64,000 nt of DNA from Siphonodentalium dalli (GCA_032622095.1 CP136069.1:187289122-187353121); one strand, 5' to 3'. Counted from the stretch's first letter, positions 46,661 to 58,625 are shown. Made by a program: numbers and translations. Notes: generated by a model not told the origin, from the letters alone.

Positions 46661-48671
46661 AATATTTCATTCGACCATGTCAATAACCCACATGCCAAAC
46701 AATCTTTTTCAGCGTCTCACAACTGGAAGGTCGAACATGGGATCAATCTTCTTGGATTCAACACCATTTATGTTCCAATCATTAGCGCAGCAAGCTAGTT
46801 CTGGATTGACAGGGACGTCGCATATGTCCTTTGTCTTAAATTTGTCAGCTGCAGATTTGAAGATATATATGATCACTCTTTGTTGTTTCCAGAGTTCAGA
46901 GTTGACGAGATCAGAGTACCCGTGATTAAGTTGCCATGGTGTCCTTTGTCTGCTGCATCTGGTCCTTTCGAATTTGGCAAAGCAGAGCATAAATGTCATT
47001 GCTATCGATATTACCGCCAGCCTATAGAGTCTTGGTCTTTCGATGAACGCGTTCTTTCGTTGACGTGTCAACAGTTTGGTAATATTGGCACCTATAATGG
47101 TAACTGGGGAAACGAGCTTTCAGCAATGCACCTTCCTGCATTGGCTTTCGAAAACTAACTTCATAAATTTAAATGATGGCTTATAAACACGGTATAGATT
47201 TATTAGGACAATACTGAGTGACTCGTTAGTTCTGGTTACCATTGCATAAATTATGTTAGCACAACCGATTGGTTTGAATTTCCTATTTCTGCGCATTGTT
47301 GTCTTATATGTAGCCAAAAAAAAAACGACACACGAAGGACAAACCATGGAAGGTGATACTGAAGATTTGAAAAATCTTTCTCTCTTACAAGTTACAATTA
47401 TATGTCCCTGTTGAAAGTATTGCATGGTACAAATCGTGACGAGCGACACAGAATATAACAAGATATGTATGTTCTCTCTCATAAATCAGTGCCAGTAGGA
47501 ACTCTTGTTAAGGTGTTTTCCAATCTCGAGCTGTCAGGAGGTGGAACGTTTATGTAGACCTACACGGAGAACTACTTAATTGTTATGCTAGTACACAACA
47601 TGTAGGCATTTAAGCTATATGAAGACCACACCACACATACAAGAAAATAAGATGCATGCATCAGATCCCCCATGAACTATTTTACAAGATTTAATCACGT
47701 ATATTTGGAAAGTATTATAAATTTAATATATATATTTATAACACAATTAGCCCCTAAATTCGGCCTCATGATTTAGCAAGACACACGTTTATTACCGGCA
47801 CGCGCAGTGACGCAAGAGCTTAGAGCAATTATATCATTGGCAACACCAGAACTTTAGTATTATGTTAAATATCCAGTGCATTTGTGGCTTTCCCTCAAAC
47901 TATTTGCAACAAAAGTTTCTCACTGGGAATAAGTACATTAGCCAATTAAAAGCAACATGCTAAAAATAAAAAAGAATCAAGAAAGGCGAAATTGATGAAT
48001 TTGTGAATTTTGTGAAATAAATTTGTCAAAATTTGATAAAATACTCAATTTATGACTTTTAAACAATGTTTATAAAAATAATATTTCACAAGGCCTTCCA
48101 TTTGTGTATCCACTTTGTAAAGTGCGTAGACAATCCTGAATAAAGAACAGAAAACTTTTCCCAGATATGTTCAGTATTTTTCGGGTTATTTGCCTAAAAA
48201 ATTGGGAGTTTATCTAATTTCAGAGCCGCAATTTCTCAAAATTAGCTAAAATCCATTTTTTGTGGTCTTGTATTTTGAAAACTAAATAAAAATGAAGGGA
48301 TCTCTTGTTGTTTTATTAATGTCTTCTCTAGATTGTGCACAAAGAAAAATCATTTCCTTATGCATCTATGATTGAGAAGACAAAAATAAAAATATATATT
48401 CTTCCATGTCTTCCATTACATGGACAGCCAAATTTGCCTGTGATCGAGAACCGGCGTGATGAAATATAATATTTTAGATCATACAACTCAATAAATATAA
48501 ATCCATATTCCCTTCATTTTCATAACAACTTAAGTATACATGGTTAAACACACTGTGAATGAATTTCAAAAAACATTGTGTAGAAAATCAACTTATGGCC
48601 TAATGAATCCTCAGTATTAACTTTTTTTCTAAAAATGCGATTTCAATGGCGCTTTTGTTGTCCATTTTTAA
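46661..48671. other. Stretch without recognisable genes
   Basis: A minus-strand frame at 46709-47071 (120 codons) lies just upstream of the RT remnant on the same strand, but I cannot tie it to DIRS gag or RT. The rest is AT-rich with no repeat I recognise. Confidence 0.4.
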
Positions 48672-49160
48672 AGGTACGGTTGGCCTTGGCGGTGGGTATC
48701 CTGTGAAATTATTTCCACCCGTCAAAAACCGCCACAAACAGAAAGAACATCAAAATGTAGACAGACTTTGTCCGTATACAAATAAGAAATATCGCATAAA
48801 CAGTATATTATTGTCATATGTTTGACCATTGTTATGTAAACAAAAGCATCAAAAGTTACTTTTCTTGTGTTTGTTTATATTATGATGGTAAACATAAAGA
48901 GCGTTCGTTGTTGGTGAATTCCTGATATGGAAGTAATAAAGAGCGTTTATGCCATTTGTGTGATTAGCCAGTAGCATTGTGCTGTCTTCTGTAACACAAT
49001 CAGGCTCTTGCTTAGGTAAAATATAATAGGTCTGTATGATAACATGCTGTTTACGCGATGGTCATGGTATATATGAACGAAACTGTATGCGTTTTAATGT
49101 TTTTCTGTTTACGGTGATTGGAACAAATATGATTATTTTCGACAACTAAGGCCTCACGTA
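48672..49160. mobile_element. TTAA MITE, AGGYACG family, copy 3, 3' end lost
   Basis: Starts after TTAA at 48668-48671 with AGGTACGGTTGGCC and aligns throughout with the 40846 copy, ending at CCTCACGTA without the last bases and without a right TTAA. It is therefore truncated or rearranged at its 3' end. Confidence 0.85.
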
Positions 49161-49796
49161 TGTAAACAAACATAAAAACGTCACGGAACCGGTTATTTAC
49201 CGTATCGTCCAATGAAAATGTCCCTTTGCGCTGTGGAATGCGTATATATAATTTTTGGCGCAATCAACAATCGCTTTCAAATCACACCAACTTTTATTTT
49301 AATCGACTCATTCTACCCGGATCAAAATCAAGCTAACACACTTTGCTTCATAATTAGGAAATGGTCAGAAAGAAAACGTGTACATATAATATAATTGTTC
49401 TTGCAAAGAGACGAATATTTTTCAATTCAGTTAGTACTTTCTCCTAACCTTCATACGTTAATACATCCCAAATAAGGAATATTACTATGACTCATATTGT
49501 GAGTTGTATGTTGTAGACGCACCAAAATTAAGGGTTTGACAACTGACGTATAAAGCACGTGAATCTAAATAAGGAAAGGGCGCAATATCGTGACTCTGCT
49601 TATAAACAATCCACTGCGCTTTTTGTGAATAATATCGCATTCATATCATTATTATGCTATACTATTCTATTAGTATATTCGTAAGGAAATTATCATAATT
49701 TGATAACGTTATTTCTAAATATCCTTCATAAGACAACAGAAAGGAAATGTTTTGTTTCTCGGGCAATTTTTCTACAAATTATGCAGGCAGGCGAGA
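49161..49796. other. Unassigned spacer
   Basis: No gene or repeat recognised. Confidence 0.4.
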
Positions 49797-49800
49797 TTAA

Positions 49801-49968
49801 CCCTTCCGTGACTGAGGCTTCCTGAAATTTTGCGAACACCCTGTGCCAATGCATTTTTTTTTACATTGATCGCGTAAGCCAGTGCTCCCTGTGGAAGACT
49901 CACATATATAAGAGGATGCACTGGCGCGGGGTCTTTTAATGCAACACCAGCGCAGCTCCATGAAAGTG
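49801..49968. mobile_element. TTAA-flanked element with diverged hairpin
   Basis: 168 bp between TTAA at 49797-49800 and at 49969-49972. Ends are CCCTTCCGTGAC and, inverted, CACTTTCATGGA, which match at about 8 of 12. Inside, GTGCCAATGCATT and ACATATATAAGAGGATGCAC are the two halves of the 69-bp hairpin, separated by different sequence. It looks like an old relative of the hairpin-bearing MITEs. Confidence 0.6.
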
Positions 49969-49972
49969 TTAA

Positions 49973-51317
49973 TAACTAATTTGTATATACAACTACGGTA
50001 TATTGATATTGTATATGTATATGCTTTCATATACTTCAAACGACTAATAATATACACCCACATATATCTCCAAGAAACCACGAGAAAAGAGCAATACAGC
50101 AGAACAAGAAAGGCGAATTTAAATCAATATGGGTCACAGACTGTCCCATATCACGAGCAATGTTTGGTTCCTCATAAAACTTGATTTTCACCATCAATAG
50201 GATCAATATTATGACAATTTAGAAATTAACCTTGTTTATGGTTGTAAAACTGCAACTTTGTTTTCAAGGACCTTTCCATACAATAGAAATAGACGTCATT
50301 TTCCAGACTGTTCTGGGGAAACATTTTCAATTTCACAACTTTTCCAGACCTGTATACGAACCCAGAGAGACGGATAGACACTACTCAGTTTTACAGCAAC
50401 CCATAGTAATGTACAATACAGCGTTTGTTGTGGCCAAAGCTAAGTTAAAATGTATCATATGGCCATTTCAGATTTATGCGATGGTCGGGGACCCCAAATT
50501 GGCAATAGGCAACATTAAATAGGAATGTTTTTTTTACCAGATGGTAATTGTTTGTCCAGAATTGGACAATCTTGATAAAATTAGTAAATAAAAAAAAAGC
50601 CCTCCTCCACAAAACAAGGTGAATTAATGATATTTGCTTTTTAAATATGCCATAACATTGAAAAATGACAGATCTATTGCTACTAGTCCTAAGTCGGAAA
50701 GTGGCATATAAACTGTCAGAAATGGTCTGATGTGAATGCCATATGCTAATTATGTCCAATATTCATCATCTGGACAAATATTAGACAGACGGGTGGACAC
50801 CACTCAAACATGTAGACCACCTAACAAAATCAATGTGATTCCAATCACATAAACAAAGTTCGAATGTGTGTTAATTTCATACCGCAGTGAGAAACATGGC
50901 TATGCAGCTTCCATCGAGAGCAGGACTGGGAGAGGTGGATGAGCAGAATTGAAAATGGTGAATATAGTAGCCGATGTTATTAAGATTGGTGCGATGAATA
51001 GTACACGACTAGACAAGGGCTGAAGCTAATGGCGCCATTGATGCACTAAATGTATGTTTATGAACAAAAGCCGATCATATATACCCTTTAAACGATGGAA
51101 ACCAAAATGATCTGCATATCAGAACATATTTATTGCTTTTGATAAATGTTCAGGGAGTCAATAACATTTAGTCCACGTTAACGTTCACACACTGACGAAT
51201 TTGTTATTTTTTATTGAGCGTCCGTTATTAATATAACGGATAGTTGTTTGTAAAATAATGTATGATTTAGACATTATTCTGTATAATGGACGCGATGAAC
51301 AATTGACTGACGTAATG
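49973..51317. other. Stretch without recognisable genes
   Basis: A plus-strand frame at 50232-50522 (96 codons) has no recognisable motif and no coding support. GAGCGTCCGTTATTA near 51217 is shared with the hairpin region at 43.75 kb. Confidence 0.4.
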
Positions 51318-51547
51318 GCCATTTTTTAGGCCAATGCATTCTCTTATACATGCGAGGCGACCTATGGTCGACTCGCATATATAAGAGAATGCATTGGCAC
51401 AGGGCATAACTGTAACTATCACAATGTGGCCAAGGAGCCGGTTCCAATGATATCCATATTTGTATGGTTCTATTGAGACAGGCCGAAGATATTTTAGGCT
51501 GTTGAAGCTTTATTTGGCCGGTTTTGGCCGTTTTGTTGGGTAAAGGT
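51318..51547. mobile_element. 5'-truncated TTAA MITE in the 3' flank of a gene
   Basis: Matches the 3' part of the 41553-41946 element, with one 69-bp hairpin at 51330-51398 and the end TGTTGGGTAAAGG(T) against TTAA at 51548-51551. The left end and its TTAA are missing. On the minus strand it begins a few bases past the 3'UTR homology shared by the two paralogous exons. Confidence 0.85.
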
Positions 51548-51653
51548 TTAATTGATCAGAATACACAACCATTCGGTGATCATTTGTATTGTTTCTGTTT
51601 TGATTTGTTTTGTTCTGCATTGTATTTTTTTTTTTGGTTCTTGCATCTGAGTT

Positions 51654-51982
51654 TCAAAATGCTATCTTCACAGACATAACCCAGATCTCCTTTAAGAGAC
51701 AACTCGCCATGTCACACCACCACCCAGTCATACTGTCCATTGTCGGCGCCATTGTGAATTCACTGTAATAGCTACCAGACGGAGCTCCCGGAATGCACGT
51801 TGAGACGATGGTTAACCCGAGGGTGGTGTTCCAGTTTCCAGTAATAGTCATGTTGCAGTAGTAGTCGGCGGCTGTTCCTTCAATGGTACCGTCTATACCA
51901 AAACGCATGTCCATCCACACATTATACATATCACCGGAATATTCGTATTCTCCTTCCCAGTGATGTAGAGGGGCCATGTAGT
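51654..51982 (-). CDS. Exon 2 (terminal) of secreted PAN-domain gene
   Basis: The acceptor TTAATTCCAG ends at 51983 and the exon opens in phase 1, matching the phase at the donor of the exon at 59565-59862. It encodes about 108 residues to the stop at 51654-51656: D-Y-M-A-P-L-H-H-W, then R-F-G-I-D-G-T-I-E-G-T, T-I-T-G-N-W-N-T-T-L-G, F-T-M-A-P-T-M-D-S-M-T-G-W-W-C and K-I-A-F. Cysteines follow D-Y-Y, V-S-T, G-W-W and M-A-S. The I-T-G-N-W-N-T-T-L-G block faintly recalls a beta-barrel strand of the avidin type, but the rest does not match and I make no such call. Conservation with the plus-strand copy through codons, the intron end and 3'UTR argues that this is a real, duplicated exon. With exon 1 the joined frame is 208 codons plus stop; further exons between them cannot be excluded. 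Confidence 0.75.
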
Positions 51983-52018
51983 CTGGAATTAAATTTGGGT
52001 AAGTAAACTAAGGGCAAT

Positions 52019-52835
52019 TCTAGTAATTATACCCCCCGCAACGAAGTTAGGGGGGGTATACTGGAGTCAGCTTGTCCGTCCGTCCGTCGTCCGTCGGCGT
52101 CGGCGTCGTCCGGCGTCGGCGTCGTCCGTCCGTGGACACAAATTTGTCCGGAGTTTTTCTCAGTCGTTTTTTGATCAATTTCCGTGAAACTTGGCACATA
52201 CATCAATCACCATGGGAACCTGTGCACCTGCGATTATGACGTCTGTTGGACTTTTTTTAGTGGAGTTATCCCCCCTTTTTCGACTTAGAAAATTTTCACA
52301 ACATGTATACTTTTGTCCGAGCTTTTATTCCTACATTTTTCAGTCAATTTTTTTAAAACGTGGCACAGATATTTAGTACCATGGGAACTTGTGCACTTGC
52401 GATTATGACGTCTGTCCGACATTTTTTGGTGGAGTTATCCCCTTTTTTTTTATTTAGAAACTTTTTTTGCAACATTCATAATTTTGTCCGAGCTTTTATT
52501 CCTACATTTTTCGTCAATGTTTTTTAATCTTGGCACTGATATTTAGTACCATGGGAACCTGTGCACCTGCGATTATGACGTCTGTCCGACATTTTTTGGT
52601 GGAGTTATTCCCCTTTTACAACTTAGAATTTTTTTCGCAACATACATAATTTTGTCCAAGCTTTTATTCCTACATTTTTCGGTCAATAGGTTTAAGATTA
52701 GGGTTATGGTTGTACACCTGCAATGGGAACTGTTATTTTATTATATTAACTAAATGTTTACTGACATGTGAAACATCTTAGTATTTTAAAAACAGGGGGG
52801 TATCCGTAGTCCCATTGGGACAGTCACACCTCTAG
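52019..52835. mobile_element. Helitron-like non-autonomous element
   Basis: The right end has the Helitron 3' signature: a stem-loop GTCCCA-T-TGGGAC (52809-52821), ten bases, then CTAG (52832-52835) followed by T. The left end begins TCTAGTAATTATACC and includes a TATACCCCCC...GGGGGGGTATA hairpin (52028-52060). The interior has GC-rich GTCC/GTCGGC repeats (52060-52135) and three ~170-bp units, each with CCATGGGAAC(C/T)TGTGCAC and GCGATTATGACGTCTGT (about 52209, 52378 and 52549). It lies within the intron of the PAN-domain gene, only ~37 bp from the exon 2 acceptor. Confidence 0.65.
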
Positions 52836-53399
52836 TTTAAAGTGTCGTATATAGAGGTGATTCATTTAAATTTTAACACATCATTAACAATTTAAAGATA
52901 TAGTGAAAGCGTGAAGCCAGGTGACTCAGCGTGTAACGTGTGTGGCGTGTTAGGTCAACATATAAGCCGTCCATCGATGGCAAGTCTGGTTCTAAACCCA
53001 TTAAGAGTGGATGCATTTGTTATCCACGAAGAAGGGAGGAGTAGCAATATACAGCTGCATTCTATATATCACTAGTGCCTCACGCCCATCATGTATGAGT
53101 ACTACCCAAACAGTAAACCATGGTGAAAAACTTTTGTATTATACTAGGGTGATTGGAATGGGTAATTTTATTCCGGTAAAATTCATCTAGTGAATGGTCA
53201 CCGTATTATACGCACACTTGTAGACCCATCCATGTATTTTTTCTCTCTGGCAAACGCGACGTAAACAGGACATACCATTGTACATTCTAAGTAAAGGCTT
53301 GGCGTACCCCACTTTATTATATTCTGGTAATTACCATTACATACAAACATGAGCCTATGTACCCGCAATTTTGAGATTGATTGAACTTCTTGCAGAGTT

Positions 53400-54650
53400 G
53401 TTAACATTTTGGACTTAACTGTACAAAAAACCAACCCACCTATTTGTTTGTCCCTGTTTGAAATACGTTTTTAGTCTGGTCGATAAACTAAAATTTTAGG
53501 GTCAACCTAGAATAAATTCGTACTAAATTGGTCTATATATCATTTTGAAGAGGAAGATCTCCTCGATAACATATCCAAAATCCGCTTTGAGCATTTTTTG
53601 TAATTCAAGATGGCGTCCAATATGGCTGCCATTTTCCGTTAAGTCAGTTTGTTGCAATTTGATGCAATTATAGTGATAATATCGTGTCATATGTATACAT
53701 AAGTATACATTTTTGTGAAGCTAAGACATAACGACACCCTTTTGTGCCAAAATTGGAACTCACCGCCCAGGATGGCAGCCAAAATGGCGACCGGAAGTGG
53801 AAAATGTTACGTTTTTTTTTTACTGATATCTTTAAGATAAGTTTCTGCTGTTTGGAACTGGTTGAGAATTGTGAATTTATTTTGTATTTAGCATGTTAAC
53901 AGGCCATCGGGGAAATAAAATATGCCATAAGTGAGGTCCCCACCCCTTCCAATCATTCAAACAATCTAGTTTACAGAACGCGGTATAACATTTCACAAAA
54001 AAATCACAATTTGGAATTCTAGTCATATTTCATCAAATATTGGCAGAACTGTGTAATGTAAATGATGCATTCTATTTCTTATGAATATTCCGACTCAATG
54101 GTATCGAAATTGTCACTTTGGCTCACAATGGCTGCCAAAATGGCGGCCAAAATATGAAAAATGGTAAATATTGCACCAGCGTGCCGTGCAACCGCTTATG
54201 AGTTGTGGTTGATGAATAAAATTGACTATTCTGTCTTATATACATTGAATACTAACATTTATGATGCACCTTGATTAATTTTTACTAATTTAACCACTGA
54301 AATTACCAGAATTATGGGATTGTTTGCTATCACAAACTTGGCATCAAAATCGGGAAAAGAATAATTTTCCGGTTTGCTCCATTTTTTCAAGTAAAATGGA
54401 ACTATCTTTGGAATCAAATGTGATTTTTATTTTTTGATATATCTTAAATGTGTGACACTGAGGTGTTTTAGACAAAATTACTCAAGATGGCTTGCAAAAT
54501 GGCAACCAAATATGGTAAAAAGTTGATATGTCATATTTATTCCGAACATTATTACAAGCTGTTGCAAATTGTGACTCACTTTGTTATTACACATGCTACT
54601 TAATCAACTGATAACTAAATGTTATATTCTGGTTGTCCAAGTACATTATG
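53400..54650. repeat. Diverged ~358-bp tandem repeat
   Basis: The phrase GCCAAAATGGCGACC and its variants recur at about 53773, 54132 and 54489, with an earlier relative near 53610 (AATATGGCTGCC). Each is followed after ~70 bp by a GTTGNNAATTGTG-like step. Theme and unit length resemble the 364-bp repeat at 14.4 kb, but the two are not alignable by eye. Confidence 0.65.
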
Positions 54651-56009
54651 AGGCATGACAAATCAGTTAAAGGAATGCAGTATGAATTTTTGCCGAAACT
54701 TCTGTTGGGATTCTGTCTGTCTTTGAACGGAAATGGGCAGAACGTTGAAACGGAACTGAGAGGGATCATATTATGTGGCTACTCTGGCCCATTAGCATCA
54801 AAATTTATTAACTTATATACGATCGTCATGAAAACCGTTTCATTCGTATTGCACACCAAACGCCATTAAGAGACACTCTGATATGATCTCTCTACACCAG
54901 TATGGATCGACTGTGGGTAATTGTTCTCACAGAAAGTGTAGATCGAATAAAGTTTGAAACACGTTTTCTATTATCAAATTCAAACAGGAACAAGTTAAAC
55001 ATAAACTTACTTGACATAAACCGTGCCCCGGCACATATGATGATAATACACGTAGTATGCATTGACATAATGTCTTGCATTAAAGGCAACCGAGATAAAT
55101 AGCTTTATAGTTATGAACTAGAACATTGGCAGCATTTGCCTAGTATCCTTTACGGCTACGAACTAACAGATTGGCGCTATCGGTTAACACATCCTTGAGT
55201 TATAGCGATAGGAAATCGATAGTCACCCATAGGGCCATAGGTACACCAGTGCAACTTACACATGACCATGGCCGTGGTGATCAGTCTGCACAGACCAGTC
55301 CACATTTCACTCCAGTGACCTTCATTTTCATATTTTTTTCAGAGTCACAGATTCGTCATTGAGTTTCTTTCAGACTGACTGATTTTCACTTTTAAACTTC
55401 CAAGTTCAAAACAAGTTCTAACTTCTAGTGTTGTTGTTATTCTTCTTCTTTTGACTGCTTTGACTCTAAAGTCATTCCAGTAATGGGATCGTTGTGCTAT
55501 CTTCGCTTGTGCTTTCTCGTTTGTTCTTAACGCTTACGTGCTGTGATACCGTTGTACATTTAAAATACGAGCGATAACAATAACAAGCAATTCAATTTCA
55601 AATTTCGCAAATAAGAGAGCGCCACCATTTTGTAAAGAAATTACGTCATCATTTCCAACGTTGCTATGTCCTGCCAGGGGACGTAATTTTCAAACTTTAA
55701 CGGTACGGAATCTGGCGAGGTTTGCCGAATGCTATGCGCCAGTGTCAGCTAAATCCACATTAAGCATTTAATTTTGAATAAGGTTGATTTTGTGTTTCAA
55801 ATTTAATAGTGTTGCTATGGGGAGGCTGATCGAAGAAGGAAAATAAATTCGTTTTATTAATTTGTCAATTCTATTCCAACATGGCGGCCACCATAGGGCC
55901 CCATAGGTCTGAATCGCCCGGATGTAAAAACTATTTTTTCATGTTGATGGGGTATAGAAATTACTGACGTCACAACTATACTTGCGTCGCTTACGCAATA
56001 CCGTAAAAC
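54651..56009. other. Stretch without recognisable genes
   Basis: A 78-codon plus-strand frame at 54633-54869 has no recognisable motif. GGAATCTGGCGAGGTTTGCC at about 55708 is a dispersed phrase also seen at 28263. Confidence 0.4.
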
Positions 56010-56660
56010 AACCCTTTTGGGTTGTGATTATCCTATCGTCACCGAACTTCACAAGAATCTTCAGAGTGACATCTAGACGAGAGCTGTCGACTTTTTCCTC
56101 CGGAAATTTGTTAGAAAACATGGCCGGTAGCGGCCATCTTATATTTCACATTTAGATTCATTTTCACACCCTGCAGCCCATTTATTGAAGAATTGTTATG
56201 AAAATGTACAAGCATGTTTAGGATCTCCTCTAATTGTTAGCTATGGAATTTGAACGATTTCGTTTAACAAGTCGTTTTATTTTACTATTTGCATTACTAA
56301 ATCTTTCGGCACACTCTACATGCCACATCCCTCATCCTATAGTCACCAAACTTTATACGGATCTTCGGGGTGACCAATAGATGGGGGCCATCGAAATTTT
56401 CCGATTTAAAAAAAAACAAAAACATTCCCGCCAGCAACCATCCTGGATTTTACTATTTGCATGACAACATCCTTCGGCAGATCATATAGACCATATACCT
56501 CATTTGATCGTCACTAAACTTGGTATGAATCTTCGGGGTGACCTCTAGATGGGATCCATCAACGTTTTCCAAACTTCGTTAAAACACTTGGCCGCCAGCA
56601 GCCATTTTGGATTTCGCATTTCAATCCATCGGCACACCCTGCAGCCCACATTTATTGGAT
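56010..56660. repeat. Three diverged units of a ~180-300-bp repeat
   Basis: Each unit has a CCRAACTT step, then AATCTTCRGGGTGACMT-CTAGA-like sequence and GCCATC or GGATCCATC, a TTTTCC step, then GGCCGCCAGCAGCCAT-like sequence (with the first of these at about 56038, 56348 and 56513). Non-coding. Confidence 0.7.
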
Positions 56661-57159
56661 TAATATTTGAAATTAAAACAATTTCATCAACACAATACAA
56701 TCACTTCACGAAAACGTTTTGATTGTCCTTATCGTTATCATTATATTGACTGCTCAGCATAAAATGAACTAATCCCCAAAGTTGAGCTACAATGTCATTG
56801 ACACTTTCATTTCAAAGTAGTAGGTACTGTTAATTTTTATTAAATAATGTGCTATTTGAGAGAATATCTTCTGTCCTCTAAAGTTAACCAACCCCGTTCT
56901 ACTAACATATATGAAAGCCACATGGCGGTTTGCGCTACAAAATATACATAATTCGCTTTTGAATTTTGCTCAGTATCGAAATAGGTCGATAAATATCTGA
57001 ACTACCTTTCTGCGAGCATTATGTAACCCAAAAAGACGCATTGAAGTAATGAAAAATACAACTGTGAATACGGTGTTTGGGTCCCAAACACAAAACAGCC
57101 ATTTGCACGACATGGATCAGAAAAAAAGAGCATTGAAATCCGTGGCAGTTTATTCCTGA

Positions 57160-58250
57160 TATTAAATTCCATAGCCCACCTTTTCTACCTCACTTCTAAT
57201 TTATTTAGATCACATTTGTGTCCTTGACAATCATATGCAATCTGAATGGTTGAATAAACTGCAGTATCATCAGCAAAGAGTCACGCGTTAATATGTAAGT
57301 TGGTCGGAATGTCATTACCAAAAATATATAAAAGAACAGGAACTGTCTATCTGTCCGTCTGTCTGTCCGGATTTTTCTCATAGACTGCTGGTCCGATTTC
57401 AACCAAATTTGGTGTGGTGACTTGGGGTACTCTGTAGAGGTTATAACGGTGTTAGTTTTTCAAAATTTGGATTAAAAACAATTAATTAAATAGATTAAAA
57501 AAAACCAACAAACAAATAAGATCACTGTGGGCACATTGAAGCACCAGATGTACGCTATTTGTATATGTGTTTTCACTGTGGCCCGCGCCATCCAATAGAA
57601 TAACTGGTGTAAATCTGGTTACTTTAATAAGTAGTTGCTGAAGGTTCACTTTATCAAAAGCCTTAATCAAGTCCAGGAGAATGATGTGTGTCTAATGACC
57701 ATTTTTGAGCTTTTGAGACAGGTCTTTAACTAGTTGAATCAATTGGGGTTCACTTTACATGTGCTCTCTGAAACCATGCTAAATGTCGAAAGCATGTCGA
57801 AATTTGATAGGTGATTGCATATTTTAGAAACCAAGATGTGTTCCATCTGATGGCAGAGTATACACGTCAGCAAGATGGGTCTTCGTGTAATTTGAGGGGT
57901 CTCATACTGACCCTTTGGTATATATAGAGCGGACAAACATTTGCTTTTATCAAATCCTTAGTGACAATACATATACCAGTTTTATAAGAGCTTTCAAATA
58001 GTGTAAGAACAACTGGGAAAATTTAATTAGTTAGCTCCTTTAAAGTATAATTGGGGATCTGGTCAGGGTATGGGGCTTTACCGGTTTGTGTGGGTGCTAA
58101 CATGCGAAGAACGCACACATTGTCATAATCAATACCTGGAATCTTTGACACACAAATCAACCAGGCTCCATCAGGCTTCAGAAAACTCACATAATTGCAT
58201 AAGCGGCTTAAACTGGGTATTCAATGTTTGCCCTTTCCACATTTGAATAC
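57160..58250 (-). pseudogene. LINE C: decayed reverse transcriptase
   Basis: Minus-strand pieces in order: T-G-K-A-P-Y-P-D-Q-I-P and L-K-E-L (about 58085-58025), L-Y-I-P-K-G-Q-Y-E-T-P-Q then R-P-I-L-L-T-C-I-L-C (about 57920-57850), M-E-H-I-L-V-S-K-I, then I-K-A-F-D-K-V-N-L-Q-Q-L-L (about 57668-57630), and beyond an insertion F-G-N-D-I-P-T-N-L-H then L-F-A-D-D-T-A-V-Y (about 57330-57250). These are RT motifs of a CR1/Jockey-group LINE. Both Asp of F-A-D-D remain, but several stops and frameshifts intervene. No endonuclease is seen upstream, where a MITE begins at 58621. Confidence 0.85.
57344..57480. repeat. Microsatellite-led repeat inserted in LINE C
   Basis: A GTCTGTCC run followed by GGATTTTTCTCATAGACTGC, TCCGATTTCAACCAAATTTG and CTCTGTAGAGGTTATAACGG separates the A-F-D and F-A-D-D parts of the LINE. 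It resembles the insertion in LINE B near 29.85 kb. Confidence 0.7.
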
Positions 58251-58279
58251 GAGACGGTACCAATTTATGTGTGTTTTAA

Positions 58280-58621
58280 CCCTTTACCCAACAAACCGGC
58301 CAAAAACGGCCAAATAAAGCTGCAACAGCCTAAATTATCTTGGGTCTGTCTCAATAAAACCATACAAATATGGATATCATTGGAACCGGCTCATTGACCA
58401 CATTGTGATGGTTACAGTTATGCCCTGTGCCAATGCATTCTCTTATATATGCGAGTCGACCATAGGTCGCCTCGCATATATAAGAGAATGCATTGGCCTA
58501 AAAAAAAAACTTTTTACCATTTTTTCTTACATTCTTTAATAATTTTTAATGTGTTAAGCCAATGCATTCTCTTATATATAAGAGAATGCATTGGCACAGG
58601 GCCGTTCTGTTGGGTAAAGGG
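58280..58621. mobile_element. TTAA MITE with one full and one shortened 69-bp hairpin
   Basis: 342 bp between TTAA at 58276-58279 and 58622-58625, with inverted ends CCCTTTACCCAACA, in the reverse orientation to 41553-41946. The full hairpin is at 58429-58497. The second, at 58558-58595, has lost its centre and is a 38-bp pure inverted repeat (GCCAATGCATTCTCTTATAT and its complement). Confidence 0.92.
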
Positions 58622-58625
58622 TTAA

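Noticed and set aside
46709-47071. 120-codon minus-strand frame upstream of the DIRS-like RT
   Set aside because: Position suggested a gag or RT extension, but I could not find any motif, and the frame starts on a non-ATG codon.
50232-50522. 96-codon plus-strand frame
   Set aside because: No motif, no paralogue in the window and no splice or start context.
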